A stretch of 64,000 bases of DNA, taken from Pseudomonas sp. P7548. Lineage in GTDB: Bacteria; Pseudomonadota; Gammaproteobacteria; Pseudomonadales; Pseudomonadaceae. Location: NCBI RefSeq assembly GCF_013386585.1, contig NZ_JACARO010000027.1:1-64000 (forward strand), in the 5' to 3' direction. Position 1 is the first letter of the stretch, and each line of letters opens with the position of its first letter. The translations under genes were made by a program, and so were the position numbers. Below, piece by piece: positions 16,450 through 24,824 of this stretch. Under the pieces are notes generated by a model. That model made no database searches. It saw only the letters and a program-made list of their open reading frames with translations, and was not told where the DNA came from.

Positions 16450-17781
16450 ATGAGCACTAATACGTTAGAGGCCGGCGCGCGCACGGCCAATGAGATCGAC
16501 GCGGAAAAAGCCCTGGTCAGCAAGGTCGCCTGGCGCCTGATGCCACTGATCATGGTGTGCTACCTGTTTGCGTTTTTTGACCGGATCAACATCAGCTTCG
16601 CCAAGTTCCAGTTGCAGGCCGACCTGAGCCTGAGCGACACCGCCTACGGTTTGGGTGCCGGGTTGTTTGTGGTGGGCTATGTGATCTTCGAAGTGCCGAG
16701 CAACATGATGCTGTACAAGGTCGGCGCCCGGCGCTGGATCGCGCGGATCATGATGTCCTGGGGCTTGGCCACGGCGGCCATGGTGTTTGTCACCGCCGAG
16801 TGGCAGTTCTACGGCTTGCGCTTCATCATCGGCGCGATGGAAGCGGGCTTTGCGCCGGGCGTGCTGTATTACCTGACGTTGTGGTTCCCTCAGCACTTTC
16901 GTGGGCGCATCACCTCGATGCTGTTCCTGGCCTCGGCCTTTGCCGGGCTGGTAGGCGCACCGTTTTCCGGCCTGGTGCTGGAGCACCTCGACGGCGTGCT
17001 GCAAATGCGTGGCTGGCACTGGTTGTTCCTGCTCGGCGGCTTGCCGTGCATCGGCCTGGGCTTCATGGTGTTGACGCTGCTCAAGGACCGCATCGAAGAC
17101 GCCCATTGGCTGACATCGGCGGAGAAGGCCTTGCTGTCGAGCCGTATCGCCAAGCATGAGCCGAACTCGCACGGTGGTTCACTGCTGTCGGCGATCCGTA
17201 TTCCCGGTTTCCTGATGCTCGGTTTTATCTACTTTTTGATCCAGGTGGCGTCCTACGGCCTCAACTTCTGGGCACCGCAGCTGATCCGCAGCGCGGGTAC
17301 CCAGAGCCCGGTGATGATCGGTTTGCTCACGGCCATTCCCTATGTGTGCGGTGCCATCAGCATGGTGGTGATCGGGCGTTTGTCGGACGCTACCGGCGAG
17401 CGCCGCAAGTTTGTCAGCGGCCTGGTGTTGCTAGGCGCCGTGGGCTTCTTCAGTGCCGGCATCTTTGCCGACCACACCACCTTCCTGATCATCGCCCTGG
17501 GCATGTTGGGCGCGGGCATCATCGCCTCGATCCCGACCTTCTGGACCTTGCCACCCAAATTGTTGGCCGGCGCCGGTGCCGGTGCGGCGGGCGGTATTGC
17601 GGTGATCAATACCCTCGGGCAGTTCGGCGGCATCGTCAGCCCGGTGATGGTGGGGCGCATCAAGGACCTGACCGGCAGCACCACCCCGGCGCTGTACGTG
17701 ATCGGCGTGTGTGCGCTGTTGGCAGCAGCCCTGTTGCTGTGGGGCTTGCCGCAAAAACTGCGCACCCTCGACAAGGGCTGA
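16450..17781 (+). CDS. MFS transporter, anion:cation symporter (ACS) type
   Basis: The 443-residue inner-membrane protein has about 12 helices in two halves. The ACS-family start is WRLMPLIMVCYLFAFFDRINISFAKF, and the loop 2-3 motif is EVPSNMMLYKVGARRW. Relatives import organic anions such as phthalate, tartrate, glucarate or hydroxy-dicarboxylates. Its place after the CoA-transferase and lyase suggests it takes up their substrate. A GAGAGAAA ribosome site precedes the ATG. Confidence 0.87.
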   Translation: MSTNTLEAGARTANEIDAEKALVSKVAWRLMPLIMVCYLFAFFDRINISFAKFQLQADLSLSDTAYGLGAGLFVVGYVIFEVPSNMMLYKVGARRWIARIMMSWGLATAAMVFVTAEWQFYGLRFIIGAMEAGFAPGVLYYLTLWFPQHFRGRITSMLFLASAFAGLVGAPFSGLVLEHLDGVLQMRGWHWLFLLGGLPCIGLGFMVLTLLKDRIEDAHWLTSAEKALLSSRIAKHEPNSHGGSLLSAIRIPGFLMLGFIYFLIQVASYGLNFWAPQLIRSAGTQSPVMIGLLTAIPYVCGAISMVVIGRLSDATGERRKFVSGLVLLGAVGFFSAGIFADHTTFLIIALGMLGAGIIASIPTFWTLPPKLLAGAGAGAAGGIAVINTLGQFGGIVSPVMVGRIKDLTGSTTPALYVIGVCALLAAALLLWGLPQKLRTLDKG

Positions 17782-18270
17782 TCAGCCCGCCGTTGCCAAG
17801 GCCCTGGCCGGTGTGGCGCTGAACTGAATCAACGCCACGCCGCCGATCAACAGCAACGCCCCCAACACGCGGGGCGTCGTCAGTTGGCGCTCCACCAGGC
17901 CGAACAGGCCGAAGTGATCGAGCAGCAGCGAGGCGAGAATTTGCCCGGCCATGGCCAGCGCGATAAACCCTGAGGCCCCTAGCTTGGGCAACAGCATCAA
18001 TGCCAGGGAAATAAAGCACACACCGAATGCACCACCGGCCCACATCCACAGCGGCGCTTTGCTGATAAACGCCAGGCTCGGCAACGGCAGGCGCAGTGCC
18101 AGGATCACCGGCAGCAACACGATGATGCTCACCAGCAAGGAGGCCAGGGTGGCCCACAACGGATGGCCAAGCCCGCGCCCGAGGTTGGCGTTGATCGCGC
18201 TCTGAAACGGCACCACCGCGCCGGCGACCACCGCCAGCACCAGCAAACCCACCCAATGCAACGTCGTCAT
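17782..18270 (-). CDS. YdcZ-type (DUF606) DMT-family transporter
   Basis: The 162-residue protein has five hydrophobic helices (first at about 4-22, VGLLVLAVVAGAVVPFQSAINA). This size and the FQSAINANLG motif match the half-size DUF606 permeases of the DMT superfamily, which may act as dimers. The ATG at 18270 has GGGAG seven bases upstream. The stop abuts the stop of the convergent MFS gene. It is divergent from a LysR gene, its likely regulator. Confidence 0.82.
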   Translation of the reverse strand: MTTLHWVGLLVLAVVAGAVVPFQSAINANLGRGLGHPLWATLASLLVSIIVLLPVILALRLPLPSLAFISKAPLWMWAGGAFGVCFISLALMLLPKLGASGFIALAMAGQILASLLLDHFGLFGLVERQLTTPRVLGALLLIGGVALIQFSATPARALATAG

Positions 18271-18338
18271 GTCGAATCTCCCAGAGGTTTTGCTGGACTC
18301 TAAGGTATTCGTCGCGCACATTTAAATTCCAAGTTTAT

Positions 18339-19268
18339 ATGATGAATATGCAGCTGATGAATGATCTGCGTCGCATCGACCTCAACCTGCTGGTGATCCT
18401 CGACGCCTTGCTCACCGAGCAACACGTCACCCGCGCGGCCGAACGTGTGCACCTGAGCCAGCCGGCTGTGAGCCACGCGCTGGCGCGCTTGAGGGATTTG
18501 CTGGACGACCCGCTGCTGGTCCGCCAGGGCGGCAGCCTGGTGCCCACGGCACGTGCGCTGGAGTTGGCAACTCCACTGGCCGAAGCGTTGGCCCAGGTGC
18601 AGGCACTGCTGGCGCCGAACCGGTTTGATCCGGCGTCGGCCAAGCGCCGGTTTCGGGTGGCCATGTCGGACTACAGCGCCGCGATTTTCCTGCCGGATCT
18701 GGTGCGCACATTGCGCCGCGAAGCGCCGGGTATTGACTTGCAGATTGTCCAGGCCAGCCGCGAAGGCATGGTGGATGGCGTGCTCAATGGCGACCTTGAT
18801 CTGGCCGCGGGCGTGTTCCCCGACATGCCCGCTGAGCTGCGCACCACGCCCTTGTTTGAAGAGCACTACACCTGCCTGGTGGACCGCAGCAGCCTGCCGG
18901 TGGATGGCGCGCTGGACTTGGCCGCTTACCTGGCGCGGCCCCATGTGCTGCTGGAAATGCGCGGCAGCGGCACGCCGGAAATCGAGCGCGCCCTGAGTGC
19001 CATTCGTGAGCGTCGACATGTGGCGATCAGCCTGCCGCATTGGGGCGTGGCGCCACAGTTGATCCAGGGCACGGACCTGATCCTGACCGTGTCGTCCCGG
19101 GGCTTGCTCAGCATCGATCACCCGGCGCTGGTGACCGTGCCGCCGCCGTTTCATATTCCTTCGTTTGCCGTTGAACTGGCGTGGCATGCGCGGCGAGGAG
19201 GGGATTCGGGCTTGCAGTGGTTGATCGGGCAGGTGCGAGGCGTCTTGTATAACACCTCCTCACTGTAG
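18339..19268 (+). CDS. LysR-family transcriptional regulator (NodD-like subgroup)
   Basis: The 309-residue protein has an N-terminal HTH at about 15-65 (RRIDLNLLVILDALL, HVTRAAERVHLSQPAVSHAL). The RRFRVAMSDY linker into the effector domain is characteristic of the NodD/PcpR-like LysR subgroup. It is divergent from the YdcZ-type transporter, with only 68 AT-rich bases between. In-frame ATG codons at 18339, 18342, 18348 and 18357 compete as starts, so the first few residues are uncertain. Confidence 0.85.
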   Translation: MMNMQLMNDLRRIDLNLLVILDALLTEQHVTRAAERVHLSQPAVSHALARLRDLLDDPLLVRQGGSLVPTARALELATPLAEALAQVQALLAPNRFDPASAKRRFRVAMSDYSAAIFLPDLVRTLRREAPGIDLQIVQASREGMVDGVLNGDLDLAAGVFPDMPAELRTTPLFEEHYTCLVDRSSLPVDGALDLAAYLARPHVLLEMRGSGTPEIERALSAIRERRHVAISLPHWGVAPQLIQGTDLILTVSSRGLLSIDHPALVTVPPPFHIPSFAVELAWHARRGGDSGLQWLIGQVRGVLYNTSSL

Positions 19269-19355
19269 GAGCTGGCTTGCCAGCGATTGCGCCGGGTCAG
19301 CTTGCCCACGTATTGCCTGACAGTCCCCAATCGCCGGCAAGCCGGCTCCGACAGT
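19262..19355. repeat. REPIN, TGTAGGAGCTGGCTTGCC type (diverged arm)
   Basis: The left arm CTGTAGGAGCTGGCTTGCC is intact. The right arm GGCAAGCCGGCTCCGACAG has two changes. It starts at the stop codon of the LysR gene and probably ends its transcript. Confidence 0.75.
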
Positions 19356-19440
19356 GGATCGGGGGTGTTTTCAGGATTGCGCTCCTCGGCAGAACGTGCA
19401 GAATCCCTTGACCTTCCAACCGTCTGTTTGAGTCGCGCCC

Positions 19441-20082
19441 ATGACCCCATCCTTGCTGCTCGCCGTCCTTGCTTCGGGTTTTATCTACGGTATTACACCC
19501 GGCCCGGGGGTGCTGGCCGTATTCGGTATTGGCGCCGCTCGCGGCCGTCGTGCCGGTGCGGGTTTCCTGTGCGGGCACTTGCTGGGGGATGTGGTGTGGT
19601 GCAGTACCGCGCTGATCGCCATTGTGGGCGCGCGGGAAGTCGGCAGCAGTGCGTTTGATGTGCTGGGCGTGCTCAGCGGTCTGTACTTGTTCTGGCTCGG
19701 CTGGCGCGCGATCCGCACCCAGCGTCGCAGCAGCGATGCGCCTCAGGGCGCGGCCCGCCACCCGTTCTGGCACGGGATCCTGTTTGGCCTGACCAACCCC
19801 AAGGCTTACCCGGTGGCGGTGGCAACCTTCACGGCATTGCTGTCCAGCCGTGCCGAATTGCTGACCTGGGCGATGCTGCCTTCGCTGATCTTCCTGAGCT
19901 TTGTCGGCGGCCTGCTGGCCTACGCCATCCTCATCGGCGTGGTCGGTGCCCAGCGCGTGCGCACGGTGTACCAGCGTCATGAAATCCTCATCACCAAGCT
20001 CTGCGGTGTGATGTTCATCGGCTTCGCCATCAATGCCCTGGCACACGCGTTGCCGGGCCTGTTTGGAAGCAAACCCGCCTGA
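19441..20082 (+). CDS. LysE/RhtB-family amino-acid exporter
   Basis: The 213-residue protein has six hydrophobic segments and the LysE signature GITPGPGVLAVFGIGAARG at about 17-35. GLTNPKAYPVAVATF is seen near residue 117. It is an inner-membrane efflux protein for amino acids or related compounds; the substrate is unknown. The gene stands alone. Confidence 0.85.
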   Translation: MTPSLLLAVLASGFIYGITPGPGVLAVFGIGAARGRRAGAGFLCGHLLGDVVWCSTALIAIVGAREVGSSAFDVLGVLSGLYLFWLGWRAIRTQRRSSDAPQGAARHPFWHGILFGLTNPKAYPVAVATFTALLSSRAELLTWAMLPSLIFLSFVGGLLAYAILIGVVGAQRVRTVYQRHEILITKLCGVMFIGFAINALAHALPGLFGSKPA

Positions 20083-20202
20083 CGGACCGACGACCGTTCG
20101 TCGCACTGGCGAGTTTTTTCTAAACCTTTGCCGCCCTGAAAATTCGAATTCAGGGCGGGGCATATTCCCCCCGCACCTATTTTTGCCCTGGAGGAACCCA
20201 TC

Positions 20203-20730
20203 ATGAGCCGCTTGGCTATCCGGTTACGCACCGCCAGTTTCGCGATGCTGCTGGGCCTCGGCGCCAGCAATGCTTTCGCCCAGTCGCCTGCCGAATTCAT
20301 CGAGCAGGCTTCGGCCAAAGGTATGGCCGATATCGAAACCAGTCGCATGGCCCACGCCAAAACCTCGTCCCAGGAAATCAAGGACTACACCATCGAGGTG
20401 ATCAACGAACGCACCCTGGCCAACCAGCATTTGGCGGCGATCGCCAAGAAGCTCGACTTGCCCGTGGCACCCCGGGAAAAGATCGTCGACAAGGCCGAGA
20501 CCTTGATGCCTGAACTCAAGGACGGTGATTCCTTTGATGCCGCCTACACCGCCCAGCAGGTCAAGGAAAACGAAGACGCCATTGCCCTGTTCAAACAGGA
20601 AGGCGCGGCGTCGGACGTGCCAGAAATAAAAGCATTGGTGGATGAGACGCTGCCCAAGCTCGAAGAGCGTCTGCAAAAGGCCCGTGCCCTCGCATCGACC
20701 TATGGCAAAGGTCATCAAGGCGACGGTTGA
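20203..20730 (+). CDS. DUF4142 periplasmic protein
   Basis: The 175-residue protein has a signal peptide at about 1-26 (ending SNAFA). A ferritin-like helical DUF4142 domain follows (AEFIEQASAKGMADIETSRMA, EIKDYTIEVINERTLANQHL). Function is unknown in Pseudomonas. CTGGAGGA provides a strong ribosome site before the ATG. A bidirectional terminator follows. Confidence 0.82.
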   Translation: MSRLAIRLRTASFAMLLGLGASNAFAQSPAEFIEQASAKGMADIETSRMAHAKTSSQEIKDYTIEVINERTLANQHLAAIAKKLDLPVAPREKIVDKAETLMPELKDGDSFDAAYTAQQVKENEDAIALFKQEGAASDVPEIKALVDETLPKLEERLQKARALASTYGKGHQGDG

Positions 20731-20750
20731 TCACGTCACTTGAAATGAAC

Positions 20751-20787
20751 AACGGCGGCTGGAATCTCTCCAGCCGCCGTTTTTTTA
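20751..20787. terminator. Bidirectional rho-independent terminator
   Basis: AACGGCGGCTGG and CCAGCCGCCGTT form a perfect 12-base stem around a seven-base loop, followed by a T run. It separates the convergent DUF4142 and iron-permease-like genes. Confidence 0.9.
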
Positions 20788-21210
20788 GGCCTGGTTCAAA
20801 TCAGTCTTGTTCGGCGCCGCATCATCGGCAGCCTGCCCGCAGCTGCTGTTGAGGCTCACGGTGCCGGTGTTGCCGATGCTGCGGTATTCCTGGCGCAGTT
20901 TTTCCAGCTCCTTGCGGTCCAGGCCGTCCAGGCTCAACACCGCATTCTGTGCATCCTTGGTCACCCGCAGCAGTTCGTCGATCTTGATGTGCAGGATGTC
21001 GTTGTCGCGGTTCTGCGTGTTCTGGATCAGGAACACCATCAAGAAGGTGATGATGGTGGTCGAGGTGTTGATGATCAGCTGCCAGGTGTCGTTGTAATGG
21101 AAATACGGCCCGCTCAGGCTCCACGCCAGAATCAACACCACCGCCGCGTAGAACGTACGGGGGCTGCCTGCCCAGCGGGACAGGGATTGCGACACTGCGG
21201 AGAATTTCAT
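20785..21210 (-). CDS. Low-affinity iron permease family protein
   Basis: The 141-residue protein has two membrane segments at about 20-40 and 48-66 (TSTTIITFLMVFLIQNTQNRD). A soluble helical stretch follows (LHIKIDELLRVTKDAQNAVLSL), as in the small bacterial members of the Iron_permease (Fet4-like) family. Iron transport by these short bacterial forms is not proven. The poorly conserved C-terminal 30 residues are probably disordered. Confidence 0.8.
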   Translation of the reverse strand: MKFSAVSQSLSRWAGSPRTFYAAVVLILAWSLSGPYFHYNDTWQLIINTSTTIITFLMVFLIQNTQNRDNDILHIKIDELLRVTKDAQNAVLSLDGLDRKELEKLRQEYRSIGNTGTVSLNSSCGQAADDAAPNKTDLNQA

Positions 21211-21299
21211 GACCGTAATTCCTTGAACAAGGGGGTGATGAAAGTATGGACCGCAGGGTCGCTCTGAAATTTCTTTTTACATTTAGGCCGGTGGGTGGC

Positions 21300-21800
21300 T
21301 CAGAACGCCCACCGCGCCTGGCCTGTACCTTCCAGCGCGAGTAGATATTGCTTGGCTTCCAGCCCTCCGGCAAACCCGGTCAGCTCGCCTGAAGCACCGA
21401 TGACCCGATGGCAGGGTGCGATGATCGAGATCGGGTTGCGCCCATTGGCCGCCCCGACCGCACGTACGGCCTTCGGGTTGCCGATCTGCCGGGCGATGTC
21501 GCTGTAGCTGCGGGTTTCGCCGAAGGGAATGGTCAACAATGCCTGCCAGACCTGCTTCTGAAAGTCGGTGCCGGTGAAGTCCAATTCCAGTTCGAAATGG
21601 TTGCGCGTGCCGGCGAAGTACTCCTTCAACTGACGCTGGGTTTCCAGCAGCACCGGGCTGTCATTCACCTCGTGCAAATCACCCAGGCGAACGCGGTTGG
21701 GCCGGTCTTTTTCCCACAGGATGGCGTTGAGTTTGCCGTCGCGTGCCACCAGGGTGAGCTGGCCGACGGGGGAGGGCATGAGCGTGTAGTGGAATAGCAT
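21300..21800 (-). CDS. ogt: Methylated-DNA--[protein]-cysteine S-methyltransferase
   Basis: The 166-residue protein has the alkyl-acceptor motif IAPCHRVIGASGELTGFAGG, with the nucleophilic Cys at about residue 128. The preceding HTH (FGETRSYSDIARQIGNPKAVRAVG) flips the damaged base. It repairs O6-methylguanine by suicide transfer. The ATG at 21800 follows AGGAG by seven bases. There is no fused AdaA domain, so it is Ogt-type rather than Ada. Confidence 0.92.
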   Translation of the reverse strand: MLFHYTLMPSPVGQLTLVARDGKLNAILWEKDRPNRVRLGDLHEVNDSPVLLETQRQLKEYFAGTRNHFELELDFTGTDFQKQVWQALLTIPFGETRSYSDIARQIGNPKAVRAVGAANGRNPISIIAPCHRVIGASGELTGFAGGLEAKQYLLALEGTGQARWAF

Positions 21801-21887
21801 GGTCGGGCTCCTGGGTGAGGTGTCCTTGCAGTCTAGGGCGACGGGCACATCGGCAAACTACGTTTCTTGCGGTTGAATTCGGTCTGG

Positions 21888-22298
21888 TCAGTTGCCCTGC
21901 TGAAGCACCTTGAGCGCAGCCGAAGCGAGGAAGCCCGAGCGGCTTTTTTCTTCGGGGTGGTGCAGTACATATTCATCAATGCGGTTGAGCAGATAACCCG
22001 GCAGCGTGATGTTGAGCTTTTGCGCCTTGCCCAGGTACTTGGTGACATCAATGTCTACGACAGCCCAAGTACAGCCCGCGTATTGCGGGTTGGCGGCATG
22101 CAAGGTGACTTTTTGCGCGGTGGGAATCGGTGCGCCATCTTCGGCAAGGATCTCGAAGTGCCCTTCGATTGCTTCGCGAGCCATGGCCATGGCGTCATCC
22201 AAGTCGTCACCCGCCGAGTAGCAGCCAGGGATGTCGGGTACTTCCACGCCCCAGGCGTGTTCGTCGTCGCCGGTTGAAATTGCGATGGGGTAAAGCAT
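21888..22298 (-). CDS. hicB: HicB-family antitoxin
   Basis: The 136-residue protein has an N-terminal degenerate RNase H-like HicB domain (YPIAISTGDDEHAWGVEVPD, PGCYSAGDDLDDAMAMAREA). A C-terminal ribbon-helix-helix/CopG-type DNA-binding segment follows (KLNITLPGYLLNRIDEYV). It neutralises HicA and is expected to repress the operon. It follows hicA by 22 bases, in the toxin-first order. Confidence 0.9.
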   Translation of the reverse strand: MLYPIAISTGDDEHAWGVEVPDIPGCYSAGDDLDDAMAMAREAIEGHFEILAEDGAPIPTAQKVTLHAANPQYAGCTWAVVDIDVTKYLGKAQKLNITLPGYLLNRIDEYVLHHPEEKSRSGFLASAALKVLQQGN

Positions 22299-22320
22299 GT
22301 CTGTTGTCCTCCAGGGACGC

Positions 22321-22503
22321 TCAACTCAATAGCGCCTGTTTCAAAATACTCTTGGCGGTCTTGTCCAGCAGGTCCTTCTTTGGATGAGGGATCGTCACCA
22401 GCCCCGGTTTTGTCGGGGGCTTGAAGTGGTGATGACTGCCTCGTATGCGCACCAGATACCAGCCGTCTGCAACGATGTGACCTATCAAATATCGGCTATC
22501 CAC
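22321..22503 (-). CDS. hicA: HicA-family mRNA interferase toxin
   Basis: The 60-residue double-stranded-RNA-binding-fold protein has the catalytic His region VRIRGSHHHFKPP and the TIPHPKKDL segment of HicA. It cleaves mRNA when free of HicB. It starts with GTG directly after AAGGAGGT, a strong but close ribosome site. A conventional promoter and an inverted repeat lie upstream. Confidence 0.9.
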   Translation of the reverse strand: MDSRYLIGHIVADGWYLVRIRGSHHHFKPPTKPGLVTIPHPKKDLLDKTAKSILKQALLS

Positions 22504-22533
22504 AACACCTCCTTGTGGTGTGTGTTGGTGGTG

Positions 22534-22592
22534 ACTATAACCACTGAAAATAATTTATCAACACTCTACCTACCGGCGGTCGTTGGCCGGTA
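22534..22592 (-). promoter_or_regulatory. hicAB promoter with upstream inverted repeat
   Basis: On the minus strand TTGATA (22556-22561) and TATAGT (22534-22539) are separated by 16 bases, a good sigma-70 promoter about 30 bases before hicA. Just upstream, TACCGGC and GCCGGTA (22571-22592) form a perfect seven-base inverted repeat with an eight-base spacer, which could be the HicB operator. Local AT content is higher than in flanking genes. Confidence 0.55.
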
Positions 22593-22671
22593 TTTCGGTA
22601 GGGGGTCAATGCAGTGTATGAGCGCGCAGGAATGGCGCCGGAGAGAGGTATTGCGAGGTTTTTCGAAGGTA

Positions 22672-23565
22672 TTAGCGGATGTGTAAGGCGTCGGTGATCA
22701 CGCTGAGAAACGCATCGACTAACACACTTTTAGTCTTGGCTGGCGTCAGCACCAACAGCTGCGCACACGCATCGACCTCCAACAGCGGCCTGTACGTTAC
22801 GCCCTTGTTCATCAGGCTCTGCGTGCATGCCGGCACCAATGCCACGCCTTGCCCGGCCGCCACCAGCGCAATGATCGAGGTGATCTGCCGTCCGGTCGGC
22901 CCTGGGCGCAGGGGCTGGCCGTGATGGCGGTAAAGCTGTTCGATGGACTGGTTCAGCCCCGAGCCGTAATCCGTTGGAAACAGGATCAAGGGGTAGGCAC
23001 TGAGTTGCGCGAGATTGACTTCAGCGAGCTCGGCCAGCGGGCTGTCGGTGGACACTGCCGCTACCAGGCGTTCCTCGCCCAAGGATAGCGCCTGCACCTC
23101 GTTGCCCTGGGGTAGCAAGCGGCTCAAGCCAATGTCCAATCGGCCATCTGCGACCTGGGCACCCAGGCTGCCGGAGGCGCATTCCACCAGGGTCAGTTGC
23201 ACGTCGGGGAAGCGCTGGGCAAACGCCTGGATGGCGTGGCTGAACAGGTCCGACAAGGCGATCGAACTGACATAGCCCAGCGACAGTTGCCCGGCCGTGC
23301 CCGCCGCCAGTTTGCCGGCAATCACCTGCGCCAGCTCCACTTGCTCCAGTACTCCGCGCGCGTAGGGCAAAAATGATCGGCCTTGCGCGGTGAGGGTTAC
23401 CGTGCGGCTGGTGCGGTCAAACAGCTTGAAACCCAGCTCGGCTTCCAGCGCAGAAATCTGCCGGGTCAGCGGCGGCTGGGCCAGGTGAAGGCGAAGAGCG
23501 GCGCGGCCGAAGTGCAATTCTTCGGCGACCGTCAGAAAGTACCGCAGCTTGCGTAGGTCGAGCAT
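22672..23565 (-). CDS. LysR-family transcriptional regulator (CatR/BenM-like subgroup)
   Basis: The 297-residue protein begins LDLRKLRYFLTVAEELHFGR and has the HTH LHLAQPPLTRQISALEAELG. This start is typical of the CatR/BenM/CbnR group that responds to aromatic-derived acids. It has a C-terminal effector domain from about 90. It is divergent from a tandem pair of MFS genes across 95 bases, so it probably controls them. Confidence 0.87.
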   Translation of the reverse strand: MLDLRKLRYFLTVAEELHFGRAALRLHLAQPPLTRQISALEAELGFKLFDRTSRTVTLTAQGRSFLPYARGVLEQVELAQVIAGKLAAGTAGQLSLGYVSSIALSDLFSHAIQAFAQRFPDVQLTLVECASGSLGAQVADGRLDIGLSRLLPQGNEVQALSLGEERLVAAVSTDSPLAELAEVNLAQLSAYPLILFPTDYGSGLNQSIEQLYRHHGQPLRPGPTGRQITSIIALVAAGQGVALVPACTQSLMNKGVTYRPLLEVDACAQLLVLTPAKTKSVLVDAFLSVITDALHIR

Positions 23566-23660
23566 CCTGGCCCCAGGGTATTGATCGGTCCGAATTCGGT
23601 ATTGGTTCAGAACCTGCCCGCCATTCTATAAAGACCTCACAAAATAAAACGAGAGGTTTC

Positions 23661-24824
23661 ATGAAACTGCGCCTGCATTGTGCCCGTCTGGCCCTGTTCC
23701 TCTGTGGCTGCGCGGCGTTTCTCAACCTCTATGCCACCCAGAGCATTCTCCAGGTGTTTGCTGCACAGTTCGATATCGGCGCCAGGGCGGCGGGGTGGAG
23801 CATCACCGTCACCACCTTGGCCGTGGCGATCACCGCGCCCTTTGTCAGCCGCCTGACCGGGCGTTTCGAGCAGCGGACGGTGATCAGCGTGGCCGCGTTG
23901 CTGCTGGCGGTTCCGGCCTTGATGACCGCCAGGGCCGGCAGCTTTACCGAGGTGCTGGTGTGGCGGTTTGTCGAAGGCATGCTGATTCCGGTGGTGTTTG
24001 CCACCAGTGTGGCCTACATCGGTGATCGCTGGAGCGGCGGCACTGTGACGGAAGTCACCAGCCTGTACGTGGCAGGCACCGTATTGGGTGGGTTTGCCGG
24101 GCGTTTCGTGACCGGTGTGATGACCGAATACGTGGGCTGGCGCGAAGCCTTTGAATTGCTGGCAGTACTGAGCCTGATGGTGGGCGGGTTCATTCAGTTC
24201 CTGTTGCCGCCCAGTCGTCCTCGGCCTGTGCAGGTCAAGGCGTCGGTTTCGAGTGTTTTTCGCAGGCCGCTGCTAGCCGCCTACGCCGTCGGTTTTTGCG
24301 TGCTGTTCTCCCAGGTTGCCGCGTTTACCTACGCAGGTCTGTACCTTGGCCTGCCGCCGTTCAACCTGGGGCCTGCCGCATTAGGCACGCTTTACATGGT
24401 GTTCCTGCTGGCGCTGATCGTGATCCCCATCGCCGGCCGTCTCAGCAAAGCGCGGCCCCATGCCGAACTGCTCGGCGTGGCCGCCGTGCTGGGCGTCGTC
24501 GGGTCAGCCCTGACCCTGGTGCCATCCCTGTGGTGCATCGTGCTGGGCCTGGCCCTCAGTTCTACGGGTGTGTTTCTGGCCCAGGCGGCGGCGAATGCCT
24601 TCACCACCGCCACTGCGCGCGACAACAAGGCCGGCGCCGTGGGCGTGTACCTGACCTGCTATTACCTGGGCGGCAGTTGCGGTGCCATCGTCCCGGCGTT
24701 GATCTGGGAGCGTTGGGGCTGGGGTGGCTGCGTGGTGCTGATCATCACCTTTCAACTGTTGACCCTGCTGATCGCCCTGACCGGCTGGAAACCCCTCAAA
24801 CCTGAACCGATTCCAACACCATGA
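23661..24824 (+). CDS. MFS transporter (YnfM-like)
   Basis: The 387-residue, 12-helix protein has the loop 2-3 motif FVSRLTGRFEQRTV and a GKMVEG-like FVEGMLIPVVFATSVAYIGDRW segment. It resembles the YnfM/AraJ-type exporters. GAGAGGT precedes the ATG. Its stop overlaps the start of the next MFS gene (ATGA), so both are translated from one message. Confidence 0.83.
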   Translation: MKLRLHCARLALFLCGCAAFLNLYATQSILQVFAAQFDIGARAAGWSITVTTLAVAITAPFVSRLTGRFEQRTVISVAALLLAVPALMTARAGSFTEVLVWRFVEGMLIPVVFATSVAYIGDRWSGGTVTEVTSLYVAGTVLGGFAGRFVTGVMTEYVGWREAFELLAVLSLMVGGFIQFLLPPSRPRPVQVKASVSSVFRRPLLAAYAVGFCVLFSQVAAFTYAGLYLGLPPFNLGPAALGTLYMVFLLALIVIPIAGRLSKARPHAELLGVAAVLGVVGSALTLVPSLWCIVLGLALSSTGVFLAQAAANAFTTATARDNKAGAVGVYLTCYYLGGSCGAIVPALIWERWGWGGCVVLIITFQLLTLLIALTGWKPLKPEPIPTP

